From positions 62,001-126,000 of the forward strand of contig JBCDBR010000002.1 in the NCBI GenBank assembly GCA_039183205.1: a stretch of 64,000 nt of DNA. Reading direction: 5' to 3'. The DNA comes from HKCCE3408 sp039183205. Lineage in GTDB: Bacteria > Pseudomonadota > Alphaproteobacteria > Rhodobacterales > Rhodobacteraceae. Below are positions 24,566 through 33,759 of the stretch, piece after piece. The notes beneath the pieces are model-generated. The model made no database searches, had not been told where the DNA came from, and saw only the letters and a list, made by a program, of their open reading frames with translations. Made by a program: the position numbers and the translations under genes. Position 1 is the first letter of the stretch. Each line of letters begins with the position of its first letter.

Positions 24566-27121
24566 ATGACGCGCTACACGCCCGCCGAGACCGAACCAAA
24601 ATGGCAAAAGGCTTGGGATGAGGCCGGGCTTTTTGCGGCAAAGCGCGATCCGTCGAAGCCGAAATACTATGTCCTTGAGATGTTTCCCTATCCGTCAGGT
24701 GCCTTGCATATCGGGCATGTGCGTAACTACACGTTGGGCGACGTCATCGCGCGGTATAAATCGGCGCAGGGTTTTGCGGTTCTGCACCCGATGGGATGGG
24801 ACGCATTCGGCTTGCCCGCCGAAAACGCCGCGATGGAGCGTGGCGTTCATCCCGGGGATTGGACGTACCAGAACATCGCCGCCATGAAGGACCAGTTCCG
24901 GGCTCTGGGGTTGACCTTGGATTGGTCCCGAGAGTTTGCAACATGCGATCCCGAATATTACGGGCAGCAACAAGCCATGTTTCTGGATTTTCTGGAAAAA
25001 GGCCTGGTCTATCGCAAAAAGTCCGTCGTCAATTGGGACCCGGTCGACATGACAGTCCTGGCCAACGAGCAAGTCGAGGACGGTCGGGGCTGGCGCTCAG
25101 GCGCGGTGGTGGAGCGGCGCGAACTTACACAATGGTTTTTCCGGATCTCGGATTATTCCGATGCCTTGCTGTCGGCGTTGGATGGGCTCGACAATTGGCC
25201 GGAAAAGGTGCGCCTCATGCAAGCCAATTGGATCGGCAAAAGCCGCGGGATCGAGATCCCGTTCCATCCTGTCGGCGATGGCGATCCGATTACATGCTAT
25301 TCCACGCGGCCCGATACATTGCGAGGTGCTACGTTTCTTGCAATCTCGCCGGATCATCCGGTTGCCATCGATCTGGCCGCACACGATCCGGCGATTGCCG
25401 CGTTCATCGAAGATGCCCGAAAGATGGACACAACCGAGGCCGCAATGGAAAAGGCCGAAAAGAAGGGGATCGAGACGGGCATAAGTGTCTTGCACCCGGT
25501 CTACGCGGATCGGCATTTGCCGGTCTGGATTGGCAATTTCGTATTGATGGATTACGGCACCGGCGCTGTATTTGGCTGCCCGGCCCACGATCAGCGAGAC
25601 CTCGACTTCGCGCGGAAATATGACCTGCCGGTCGTCAATGCATTCCATCTGCCCGGCGACACGACCGATGTGACCGACATCGCGTTGGTCCCGCCCAAAA
25701 CCACCGAGGTGGTTTATGTCGATCATTTCGCGGGAATTGATATCATCACAAGCCAGGAAGCAATCGACGCTACAATCGATTATTTCGAGGCCAACGCGCT
25801 TGGCGTGGCGAAGGTCAACTATCGCCTGCGCGATTGGGGGCTTTCCCGGCAACGCTATTGGGGCTGCCCGATCCCTGTTGTGCATTGTGATAGCTGTGGT
25901 GTGGTACCGGAGAAGAAAGAGAACCTGCCGATTGAGTTGCCTAAGGATGTGAGCTTTGACCGCCCTGGAAATGCGCTCGATTGGCATCCGACATGGCGTC
26001 AGGTCCCTTGCCCCAAATGCGGCGATGCGGCCAGGCGTGAGACCGACACAATGGACACATTTGTCGATTCGTCTTGGTACTATGCACGCTTCACCGCGCC
26101 TCAGGCCGAAACGCCCACGGACCGGCAAGAGGCCGATTACTGGATGAATGTCGATCAGTATATCGGCGGGATCGAACACGCGATTTTGCATCTGCTCTAT
26201 AGTCGGTTTTACGCCCGGGCGATGATCGAATGCGGTCATTTGCCCGAAGCCGCGGCAGAGCCCTTTGACGCGCTTTTCACCCAAGGTATGGTGACACATG
26301 CCATCTTTCAGGGCTTTGCCGCAGACGGCCGGCGGGAATACTACTTTCCCGAGGATGTCGCCTTGCGGGACGGAAAAGCCTTTCGAAAAACGGACGATAC
26401 AGAGGTTGAGATCATTCCCTCCGCGAAGATGTCAAAGTCCAAGCGCAATGTGGTGAACCCGGTCGCGATTATCGAACGTTTTGGGGCCGATACCGCCCGT
26501 TGGTTTGTCCTGAGCGACTCGCCGCCCGAGCGCGATGTGGAATGGACCGATGCCGGCGCCGAAGCGACGTCAAAGCATTTGGCGCGGGTTTGGGCTCTCA
26601 GCGATCGCATCGCACGCATGGACGATACCGACGCGGCGTCCGGCGCAGACGACGCTTTGATGCGCGAAATGCACAAAGCCATCCGCGACGTAACCCTCGG
26701 TATCGAGAGCTTCGGTTTCAACGCGGCAATCGCAAAGCTTTATGCCTTTACCAACGTGTTGATGAAATCAAAGGCGAGCCACGCGGCGCAGCGCAAGGCG
26801 GTTATGGTTCTGGCGCAATTGATGTCGCCCATGACGCCGCATTTAGCCGAAGATATTTGGGGCCATCACGGTGGCGCGGGATTTGTCGCACAAGCGCCCT
26901 GGCCGGTTGCCGATGAAAGCTGGCTCGTCGACGATAAGTTGACCATGCCCATTCAAGTCAACGGCAAACGTCGATCTGAATTGCTGGTGGCCAAAGATGC
27001 GCCCAAGGCGGAAATTGAGGCGATGGCCTTAGCGGACGAAGCCGTGCAACGTGCCTTGGCCGGCAACGCGCCAAAAAAGCTGATTGTTGTTCCAGGGCGG
27101 ATCGTGAATGTGGTTATCTGA
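24566..27121 (+). CDS. leuS: Leucyl-tRNA synthetase
   Basis: An 851-residue class I synthetase that charges tRNA-Leu. HIGH is at residues 48-51 in PYPSGALHIGHVRNYTLGD and KMSKS at 621-625 in AKMSKSKRNVV. The editing (CP1) domain is present with the conserved TRPDTLRGATF. Length is typical. It starts an operon with lptE, holA and a GST gene: its last 14 bases overlap lptE. Confidence 0.97.
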   Translation: MTRYTPAETEPKWQKAWDEAGLFAAKRDPSKPKYYVLEMFPYPSGALHIGHVRNYTLGDVIARYKSAQGFAVLHPMGWDAFGLPAENAAMERGVHPGDWTYQNIAAMKDQFRALGLTLDWSREFATCDPEYYGQQQAMFLDFLEKGLVYRKKSVVNWDPVDMTVLANEQVEDGRGWRSGAVVERRELTQWFFRISDYSDALLSALDGLDNWPEKVRLMQANWIGKSRGIEIPFHPVGDGDPITCYSTRPDTLRGATFLAISPDHPVAIDLAAHDPAIAAFIEDARKMDTTEAAMEKAEKKGIETGISVLHPVYADRHLPVWIGNFVLMDYGTGAVFGCPAHDQRDLDFARKYDLPVVNAFHLPGDTTDVTDIALVPPKTTEVVYVDHFAGIDIITSQEAIDATIDYFEANALGVAKVNYRLRDWGLSRQRYWGCPIPVVHCDSCGVVPEKKENLPIELPKDVSFDRPGNALDWHPTWRQVPCPKCGDAARRETDTMDTFVDSSWYYARFTAPQAETPTDRQEADYWMNVDQYIGGIEHAILHLLYSRFYARAMIECGHLPEAAAEPFDALFTQGMVTHAIFQGFAADGRREYYFPEDVALRDGKAFRKTDDTEVEIIPSAKMSKSKRNVVNPVAIIERFGADTARWFVLSDSPPERDVEWTDAGAEATSKHLARVWALSDRIARMDDTDAASGADDALMREMHKAIRDVTLGIESFGFNAAIAKLYAFTNVLMKSKASHAAQRKAVMVLAQLMSPMTPHLAEDIWGHHGGAGFVAQAPWPVADESWLVDDKLTMPIQVNGKRRSELLVAKDAPKAEIEAMALADEAVQRALAGNAPKKLIVVPGRIVNVVI

Positions 27122-27599
27122 CCGACGCAAGTTCCTGGCGGCATGTCTTTCGCTTCCCTTGGCGGGTTGCGGGTTCCAGCCGGTTTACGGACCATCAGGC
27201 GCAGGTCTAAGCCTGCGAAACAAAGTCACTGTCGAGCCGCCGACAACACGGCTTGGATTTGAATTCGTGGCCCGCGTCGAAGAGCGCTTCGGCCGACCGC
27301 AAGCGGCGTTTTACGATCTCAGCTACGCGATCGAGACACAAAGCGAAGGCATCGCTATTGCCGCAGACAACGACACGACGCGCGTCCGGGTGATCGGGGA
27401 TATCACCTATGCTCTGACCGAGGTTGCGACAAATGCGCAGGTCTTGGCCGGCAGCGTATCGAGCTTCACGGCTTATTCGACGACTGGCTCAACCTTGGCC
27501 ACGGATTCAGCGCGGCGGGACGCCGAAAACCGCTTGATGATCATTCTTGCTGACCGATTGGTCGATGAGGTGATCTCTGGCGCGGCGCGTTTCGCATGA
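27108..27599 (+). CDS. lptE: LPS assembly lipoprotein LptE
   Basis: A 163-residue outer-membrane lipoprotein, the plug partner of LptD in lipopolysaccharide export. The N terminus DRRKFLAACLSLPLAGCGFQPVYG contains the lipobox LAGC and the family's CGFxPxYG motif. Sequence beyond is weakly conserved, as usual for LptE. The ATG lies inside the end of leuS and its stop overlaps holA (ATGA), so it is translated within the operon. Confidence 0.88.
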   Translation: MWLSDRRKFLAACLSLPLAGCGFQPVYGPSGAGLSLRNKVTVEPPTTRLGFEFVARVEERFGRPQAAFYDLSYAIETQSEGIAIAADNDTTRVRVIGDITYALTEVATNAQVLAGSVSSFTAYSTTGSTLATDSARRDAENRLMIILADRLVDEVISGAARFA

Positions 27600-28621
27600 A
27601 GCTAACCGGCAGAGATGCCGCGGCCTTCATGGCCAAACCCAAAACTGATTTCGCGGCTGTCTTGCTCCACGGCGCCGACGCGATGCGTGTTGCTCTGAAA
27701 CGCCAAGACCTCGCCGAAAGGTTGTTTGGCGCCGATGCGGAAACGGAGATGCGCCTGACGCGCCTGACGGGCGCCGAGCTACGCTCCGATCCTGCAAAAC
27801 TGATCGATGCGGTGAAGGCGGTGGGTTTTTTTCCCGGAGCGCGCGGCGTTCTTGTAGAAGGTGTTAGCGACGGGCTTACCGCTCTCTTCTCAGACTGCCT
27901 GGACGCGTTCCAGCCTGGCGACGCGCAGATCATCGCCACATCGAAAGAGCTTCCCACCCGCTCAAAGCTGCGAAAGCTCTTCGAGGCGAATGCCCGCGCG
28001 GTAAGTATTGGTATCTATAACGAGCCACCCAGCCGCGCCGAGATTGAGCAGATGCTGCGGGATGTGGCCATGCCTGAGCTCGGCCGCGAGGCGGACAGCG
28101 CGTTGCAAGCCTTGGCGCAAGCGCTTGATCCGGGTGACTTTCGCCAAACGGTTGAGAAACTGGCGCTCTTCGCGCTCGACCTCGACCGTCCGATTTCCTC
28201 AGCCGATGTTGACGCCGTCGCACCGCGAAACGGCGAGGCAGGTATCGATGACATTTTGGATGCCGTCGCGAGCGCTGAGGTGGGGCGGATCGGCGCGTTG
28301 CTGTTGCGTATCTCGCAGCATGGCGTTGCGCCCGTTTCTTTATGCTTGGCCGCCGAGCGTCATTTCCGAGAGCTTTATGCCGCATCAATACATGCAGGCG
28401 GGCCGGCCAAAGGGATTGCCAACCAACGGCCGCCGGTCTTTGGACGCAGGCGTGATCGCATGCTGTCCCAGATCAGGGCATGGGGCAGCACGCGACTTGA
28501 ACACGCCCTTGTGCTGCTCGTGGAAACCGATCTTGCATTGCGTTCAAGTGCGCGCGCACCACAAATGGCTCTGGTTGAGCGCGCGCTCATCCGTTTGGCG
28601 ATGATGCCGCGACAAAAGTGA
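27596..28621 (+). CDS. holA: DNA polymerase III subunit delta
   Basis: A 341-residue clamp-loader delta subunit, which opens the beta ring. LLHGADAMRVALKRQDLAERL near residue 22 and the segment VEGVSDGLTALFSDCLDAF match the family; there is no working Walker A, as expected for delta. The C-terminal domain ends with VETDLALRSSARAPQMALVERALIRL, the usual HolA tail. Overlaps lptE by four bases. Confidence 0.9.
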   Translation: MKLTGRDAAAFMAKPKTDFAAVLLHGADAMRVALKRQDLAERLFGADAETEMRLTRLTGAELRSDPAKLIDAVKAVGFFPGARGVLVEGVSDGLTALFSDCLDAFQPGDAQIIATSKELPTRSKLRKLFEANARAVSIGIYNEPPSRAEIEQMLRDVAMPELGREADSALQALAQALDPGDFRQTVEKLALFALDLDRPISSADVDAVAPRNGEAGIDDILDAVASAEVGRIGALLLRISQHGVAPVSLCLAAERHFRELYAASIHAGGPAKGIANQRPPVFGRRRDRMLSQIRAWGSTRLEHALVLLVETDLALRSSARAPQMALVERALIRLAMMPRQK

Positions 28622-28631
28622 AGGGACGGCA

Positions 28632-29225
28632 ATGTACAGGTTAATTGGCTCTCTGCGAAACCGTGCGTTTCGTGTCGCATGGCTATTGGAAGAGTTGGGC
28701 GAGGTCTATGAGCTGGTCGAGGCACAACCCCACAGCGAAACCGTCTTGTCCGTCGATCCGGGGGGAAAGCTGCCGGTTTTGGAAACCGATGATGGCGCCC
28801 TTTGGGATTCGATCGCGATTATGAATTGGCTGGCTGACCGCCATGGCCGCTTTACCCATCCCGCCAGCAGTTTTGCTCGGGCGCAGCAAAACGCCGTGAC
28901 CGGCCAGATACTCGATGAGATCGAGAGCCTTTTGTGGATGGCAGGGCGCCATAGCTTCATCTTGCCCGAAGACCGGCGCGTTCCGGAAATTAAAGACAGC
29001 CTAAGGTGGGAATTTACACGCAATTGCAAGCGCATAGCGATGCGCTTGCGCGATGGGCCGTTTTTGGCCGGAGACGCTCCGACGGTGCCCGATTTTCTCT
29101 GGACACATTGTGCGACTTGGGCCCATTCAGCCCGGTTTGACGTCAATGAACCGCGCCTGATCAATCTGGCCGAACGCATGCGCGCGCGTCAAGCCTATGC
29201 CAAGGTTGCCAAGCTACGCGGCTGA
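28632..29225 (+). CDS. Glutathione S-transferase family protein
   Basis: A 197-residue GST-fold protein. The N-terminal thioredoxin-like domain has GKLPVLETDDGALWDSIAIMNWLAD, the conserved cis-proline and E/DS glutathione-binding pattern. The C-terminal helical domain contains FLAGDAPTVPDFLWTHCATWA. The position of the catalytic Ser/Cys is taken by SLRNRAFR, so activity and substrate are uncertain. It follows holA after ten bases in the leuS operon. Confidence 0.85.
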   Translation: MYRLIGSLRNRAFRVAWLLEELGEVYELVEAQPHSETVLSVDPGGKLPVLETDDGALWDSIAIMNWLADRHGRFTHPASSFARAQQNAVTGQILDEIESLLWMAGRHSFILPEDRRVPEIKDSLRWEFTRNCKRIAMRLRDGPFLAGDAPTVPDFLWTHCATWAHSARFDVNEPRLINLAERMRARQAYAKVAKLRG

Positions 29226-29309
29226 TCCATCGGGCACTTTGCGCCACAACTCAGCCGCGTCAGGTTCGGCGGCCAGAGTTGTCACGGCGAAAGCGGTGCT
29301 GAGATGGGT

Positions 29310-29334
29310 GGGGTAACGCGCGCCTCGTTACCCC
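29310..29334. terminator. Hairpin between the convergent GST and crotonase genes
   Basis: GGGGTAACG and CGTTACCCC form a perfect 9-bp stem with a 7-base loop. There is no U-tract on either strand, but its place between converging genes fits a bidirectional terminator. Confidence 0.5.
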
Positions 29335-29344
29335 GCGTGGCACG

Positions 29345-29962
29345 CTAGCTGCGCGTCATGGCCTTAATCTTTGAGATATGGCCAGGCTTCGCCGAGAGCG
29401 CAGGACCCGCTAGCGCTTGGACAGCAAGGGGCAATTCGTCCGCCGCAACGATGCGATCGACCAATCCAAATTGCCACGCCTCTTCGGCCGACAACCGGGC
29501 ACCGGCCATCAAGATCAGGCGCGCGCGCGCGGGCCCGACGAGATTGCGCAACCTTTGAGGGTCTGACGGTTGGGGCAGCAAGCCCAATTTTGCAACCGGG
29601 TAAAAGAATTCCGCCGTTGGAACCGCGACGCGCAAATCGCAGGCGAGCGCCATGCCGAATGCACCGCCCGCCAATGTCCCGTTCAGCGCCGCAATCGTCA
29701 AAAGATCGAGTTGCGCAAGCGTGCTGGACAAACGTTCCCATACCGGGTCGGTCGCCAGACCGTTGCGCGCTTCGTCAAGATCGGCACCGGCGGAAAAAAC
29801 CTTGTGGCCTCCACCTGTGATGGCAAGAACCTGGGCGTGATCCTGCGCGTCCTCGGCGATATCGGCCAATTCCGTCAACATCACGGAGGTGAGCGAGTTG
29901 GCCTTTTCGGGGCGATTTATCGTTGCCGTCCAAAACCCGTCATCGCGGCGAAGTTCGATCAC
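29345..29962 (-). CDS. Enoyl-CoA hydratase/isomerase (crotonase) family protein, atypical active site
   Basis: A short crotonase-fold protein of 205 residues (usual about 260). The oxyanion-hole region is recognisable: KVFSAGADLDEARN and LAGGAFGMALACDLRVA, then GLLPQPSDPQRL. The two glutamates of hydratases are replaced: the GGxxE position is glycine (GGAFG) and the PE position is valine (FYPVAKLG). It therefore may not hydrate enoyl-CoA. Its GTG overlaps the stop of the SDR gene by four bases (GTGA), so the two work from one transcript. Convergent with the leuS operon. Confidence 0.82.
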   Translation of the reverse strand: MIELRRDDGFWTATINRPEKANSLTSVMLTELADIAEDAQDHAQVLAITGGGHKVFSAGADLDEARNGLATDPVWERLSSTLAQLDLLTIAALNGTLAGGAFGMALACDLRVAVPTAEFFYPVAKLGLLPQPSDPQRLRNLVGPARARLILMAGARLSAEEAWQFGLVDRIVAADELPLAVQALAGPALSAKPGHISKIKAMTRS

Positions 29963-30714
29963 GAAACCAACCCGATCCGTCGGCGCAGCTCGTCGTTGCG
30001 CAAGGATAGTTCTTCGCCAAGATGGTCGTCGGCATCCGGCCCGCACATCCAAACAAGCGCCTTTGCTGGCCATTCAGGTGGAATGTGGTCCGACCATTCG
30101 AGCTTGCTGACCGGATTAACGCCAGAGGCCTTGATCTCACGCTGCATTTCTGTGGCCACCGTGCCCGGTGACAAGCCCATCGCGCGTATACCCTGGTGGG
30201 CCGCTTCTTTGTGCAGACACATGGTCAACATCGCAGCACCCGCTTTCGAGGTGCAATAGTGGCTCCACCCCTCAAGCGCGTTATGCGCTGCACCTGAGGA
30301 AATCGTGATTACCGTACCGCCCCCACGCGACACCATTCCGGGCAGGACTGCGCGCATCCCGAAATATACACCTTTGAGATTGATATCGATGACCTGGCCC
30401 CACGCATCGGGATCCGAGGTGGCCATCCTGGAGATCGGCTCGATTGCGCCCGCGTTGTTGATGAGAATGTCAACGGCGCCAAAACGGCCCTCAGCCGCGG
30501 CGACCGCTGCCATTACGTCATCGGACCGGGCCACGTCGACCGCAATGGCCATGGCAGTCTCGCCAATTTCATCCGCCAGCGCCTTGATCGCAGTCTCGCT
30601 GCGGGCAAGCAGAACGACGTTGCATCCGGCCATAGCAAATGCGCGCGCCGCGGCGGCGCCGATGCCACGGCTCGCACCTGTAATCATCACTGTTTTCTCG
30701 GCAAGCTCAGTCAT
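29959..30714 (-). CDS. Short-chain dehydrogenase/reductase
   Basis: A 251-residue classical SDR. The cofactor motif TGASRGIG is at residues 13-20, NNAGAIEP and the catalytic Ser-Tyr-Lys (ISSGAAHN then YCTSK) are intact. PGTVATEM follows the active site. The residues after the second strand (LLARSET) suggest NADP preference, an inference. Translationally coupled to the crotonase-like gene downstream; the two might handle one acyl-CoA or hydroxyacid substrate. Confidence 0.9.
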   Translation of the reverse strand: MTELAEKTVMITGASRGIGAAAARAFAMAGCNVVLLARSETAIKALADEIGETAMAIAVDVARSDDVMAAVAAAEGRFGAVDILINNAGAIEPISRMATSDPDAWGQVIDINLKGVYFGMRAVLPGMVSRGGGTVITISSGAAHNALEGWSHYCTSKAGAAMLTMCLHKEAAHQGIRAMGLSPGTVATEMQREIKASGVNPVSKLEWSDHIPPEWPAKALVWMCGPDADDHLGEELSLRNDELRRRIGLVS

Positions 30715-30822
30715 TTAGCGATGTCCCTGTCATCTTCCCGCCCCGTTCGGTTAGTAATCACGTACTTGACGCACTTCGGAGCGGCATCAAAACTGCCGCC
30801 AAATTCACCTCGACAGGAGGAC

Positions 30823-32331
30823 ATGTCAAAGATGAAAGCGTTTAACACTTCCCTTTCCGTCGCGGCCCTAAGTCTGATCGCGCTACCTGCAACAGCCGAA
30901 ATCACAGCGCAGGAGCTTTGGGCCGACTGGCAAGCGATGTCCGCATTTCTGAATAACGGCATGACAGCGGAGGTGTCGGAGACGGCAAATGGGCTCGTCC
31001 TACGCAACTTAACAATGCGTCCAGATGTGGGTGAGGATGCGTCAACAGAGATGCAGTTTGAGCAGATCGAGCTCATTGAAACTGGGTCCGGCGGCGTGGA
31101 AATCGTGGTTTCGCAGCCCTATCGCTCCGTCGTGGAAACCCAAACGCTCACCGAAACGTTGGTGGTGGAGATGCTGGCCAGTTTTGACGGCTTAGATGTC
31201 ATGGCCACCGGATCTCCGAACAACATCACGTATATGTACACGCTAGACGGAATGACATACAGCGTCACCCAACTCAGTGGACCGTCCGGCGCCTCCCCAA
31301 CCGTTTCGATGGTTATGACAACAGAAGGGTTTGAAACCACATATACCGTCAATGGCCCACTTCCCGACCGTACATTTACCAGCTCGATCGTCGCCGACAG
31401 CATCGAATTAGAAGCCGATGTCACGCCCACCGAGGACGAACCGGCCGAGTTGAAAGTCACAGGCCAGATCGACGGCTTGTCCGGCACCAGCGACGGCTCG
31501 ATGCAGGCCGTACAAGCCTATCTGCAATCGTTCTCGAACACCTCAGGGGCAGGTAGTGACGGGGCCAGTTTTGACGGGTCATTTACCTATGACAGTGCCG
31601 AGGTCGTGGCACAGGCCGGCGATACCTCCTTCGATTTTTCGATGCGCGGTGGCAATAGCGGCGGCACACTTGATTTCGATTTCACCGCAAGCAGCCTGTT
31701 TTACGGGTTCACAACCACCGAACCGCAGGTCTCGTATTCGGGCTCGGACGTTCCGTTTCCGGTCGAGGCGCGCGCTGCCTCGTCAGCGTTTGCCATCGAA
31801 ATTCCGGTGGCGCAGCAGCCCGAACCCTCCGACGTCGCGCTTCAGATCGACTATACAGATCTGGTCGTGAACGAAGCCGTTTGGGCGACATTCGACCCGG
31901 GGCAAGCCATCCCGCGCGATCCCGCAACGCTTCGGCTCGACATCTCTGGCTTGGTGCAGATGACCACCAGCATCATGGCGTCTGATCCAGCGGCGTTCGC
32001 TGGCCCTCCGGGTGAATTGCGCAGCTTATCCTTGAACCAACTTTTGGTTGCGGCCGCCGGTGCGGAGCTGACGGGCGAAGGCGCTGTGGATTTTGTGCCA
32101 GGCACATTTCCGCCGCAGCCCGTTGGCAACGTCAATCTCAGCCTTTCGGGGCTTAACACGCTTTTGGATCGGCTGACGGCGGCCGGACTTTTGCCGGCCG
32201 AACAAGCCAGTATGGCGCGTGCCATGACCGGCATGTTTGCGCAGCCAGGCGCAGGGCCCGATACGCTCGAAACGACGATTGAGTTCTTGCCCGGTGGCGG
32301 GGTCACCGCAAACGGATTTCCGCTCCAATAG
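30823..32331 (+). CDS. DUF2125 domain exported protein
   Basis: About 500 residues, exported by a cleaved signal peptide (SVAALSLIALPATA). The mature protein is acidic, threonine/serine-rich and made of repeated beta-type segments, as in the DUF2125 family of alphaproteobacteria. The end includes PQPVGNVNLSLSGLNTLLDRL, a typical closing block. AGGAGG lies only two bases before ATG 30823 and eleven before ATG 30832, so either start may be used. Function unknown; probably periplasmic or outer-membrane attached. Confidence 0.75.
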   Translation: MSKMKAFNTSLSVAALSLIALPATAEITAQELWADWQAMSAFLNNGMTAEVSETANGLVLRNLTMRPDVGEDASTEMQFEQIELIETGSGGVEIVVSQPYRSVVETQTLTETLVVEMLASFDGLDVMATGSPNNITYMYTLDGMTYSVTQLSGPSGASPTVSMVMTTEGFETTYTVNGPLPDRTFTSSIVADSIELEADVTPTEDEPAELKVTGQIDGLSGTSDGSMQAVQAYLQSFSNTSGAGSDGASFDGSFTYDSAEVVAQAGDTSFDFSMRGGNSGGTLDFDFTASSLFYGFTTTEPQVSYSGSDVPFPVEARAASSAFAIEIPVAQQPEPSDVALQIDYTDLVVNEAVWATFDPGQAIPRDPATLRLDISGLVQMTTSIMASDPAAFAGPPGELRSLSLNQLLVAAAGAELTGEGAVDFVPGTFPPQPVGNVNLSLSGLNTLLDRLTAAGLLPAEQASMARAMTGMFAQPGAGPDTLETTIEFLPGGGVTANGFPLQ

Positions 32332-32415
32332 TGACCCGCATTGGCGCGCCTGGCTTGCCGGCCGGGCGCGTGCGGCATAAGTGGCAGGGGTCGAAACACT
32401 TTCGAAAGCGACCCT

Positions 32416-33759
32416 ATGCCCGCCGATCTTTCTAAGCTGACAGACGCCCTCCTCGCCGCTGCTGCCAAGGCCGGCGCCGATGCGGCCGACGCCATGGCCA
32501 TATCGGAGCGCTCGGTCTCCGTGGATGTGCTTCATGGCGCGCTCGAAAGCGCGGAACGATCCGAAAGTACCGAGATCGGATTGCGTGTTCTGGTCGGACA
32601 GCGCCAAGCAACCGTTGCCTCATCCGATCTGTCGGACAGAACGATGGAGGAGATGGCCGTGCGGGCGGTCGCGATGGCAAACCTTGCGCCCGAAGACCCG
32701 CATTTGGGGCTCGCCGGCGTGCATTTGTTGTCGTCCAAGCGCGACGCCGAGGGGTTGGATTTGTTCGACGGAGCTGACCCGAGCCCAAAAGACCTTGAGG
32801 ATCAAGCATTGGCCGCAGAGGCAGGCGCATTGGCGATCGCAGGGGTCAGCCAAGTGCAATCGGCCAGTGCCGGGCACACATTCCGAGACACCTATTTAGC
32901 GGCAACAAACGGCTTTGCCGGAGGCTATAGTCGGTCCAGTCACGGCCGATCCGCAGTTGCCATTACCGGCACCGGACTTGCCATGGAACGGGATTATTAT
33001 GGCGAAAGCCGGTGTCATTTAGCGGACCTTCCCGATGCGGAGGAGATCGGGAAAATCGCCGGGGAACGCACCGCCGCCCGCGCCGGCGCCCGCAAGCCGC
33101 CCACAGGTGCCTTTCCAGTCATCTACGATGAGCGCATCGCAAGCAGTCTAATCGGCCATCTCGTTTCGGCCATCAACGGGACGGCCGTTGCACGTGGGTC
33201 AAGCTGGTTGCGCGATGCCATGGGCGAGATGGTTTTGCCCCCGGGGATCGACCTCATCGAGGACCCGCATCGAGCGCGGATTTCAAACGCGCGCTATTTC
33301 GATGCCGAAGGTCTCCCAACAAAGCGCCGTTCGCTTGTGAAAAATGGGGCGCTGCAGGGCTGGATCCTTGATCTGGCGGCAGCGCGCAAACTGAACACGT
33401 CTCCCACCGCCAATGCGGTGCGCGGCATTAGCAGTGGACCGTCTCCTGCGGCGTCCAGCCTTTCGCTCACACAAGGCGGCGTTAGCCGCGAAGACCTGGC
33501 ACAAGACGTCGGCGACGGGCTGTTGGTAACCGGGCTGATCGGTGCGTCCATCAACCCGACAACCGGTGACTATTCGCGCGGGGCGAGCGGCTTTTGGATC
33601 GAGCGCGGTGAAATCGCCTTCCCCGTGAACGAATGTACCATCGCCGGAAATTTGCGCGAAATGTTGGCAACCATTCGGCCGGCCAATGATGCGCGGACGC
33701 ATCTGAGCAATGTTGTGCCATCGCTTTTGGTTGAGGGGCTGACGATTGCCGGCGCCTAA
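32416..33759 (+). CDS. pmbA: TldE/PmbA family metallopeptidase-like protein
   Basis: A 447-residue TldD/TldE family protein. ISERSVSVDVLHGALESAERSE is the usual N-terminal strand, and the C-terminal half has GDYSRGASGFWIERGEIAFPVNECTIAGNL, the conserved family block. The TldD zinc motif HExxxH is absent, so this is the TldE/PmbA-type partner. The TldD-TldE protease matures peptides such as microcin B17 and degrades CcdA in E. coli. Its end overlaps cysQ by 14 bases. Confidence 0.9.
   Translation: MPADLSKLTDALLAAAAKAGADAADAMAISERSVSVDVLHGALESAERSESTEIGLRVLVGQRQATVASSDLSDRTMEEMAVRAVAMANLAPEDPHLGLAGVHLLSSKRDAEGLDLFDGADPSPKDLEDQALAAEAGALAIAGVSQVQSASAGHTFRDTYLAATNGFAGGYSRSSHGRSAVAITGTGLAMERDYYGESRCHLADLPDAEEIGKIAGERTAARAGARKPPTGAFPVIYDERIASSLIGHLVSAINGTAVARGSSWLRDAMGEMVLPPGIDLIEDPHRARISNARYFDAEGLPTKRRSLVKNGALQGWILDLAAARKLNTSPTANAVRGISSGPSPAASSLSLTQGGVSREDLAQDVGDGLLVTGLIGASINPTTGDYSRGASGFWIERGEIAFPVNECTIAGNLREMLATIRPANDARTHLSNVVPSLLVEGLTIAGA

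Noticed and set aside
25097..26299. 400-codon minus-strand frame inside leuS
   Set aside because: Entirely within leuS, whose HIGH and KMSKS motifs are intact. A shadow frame.
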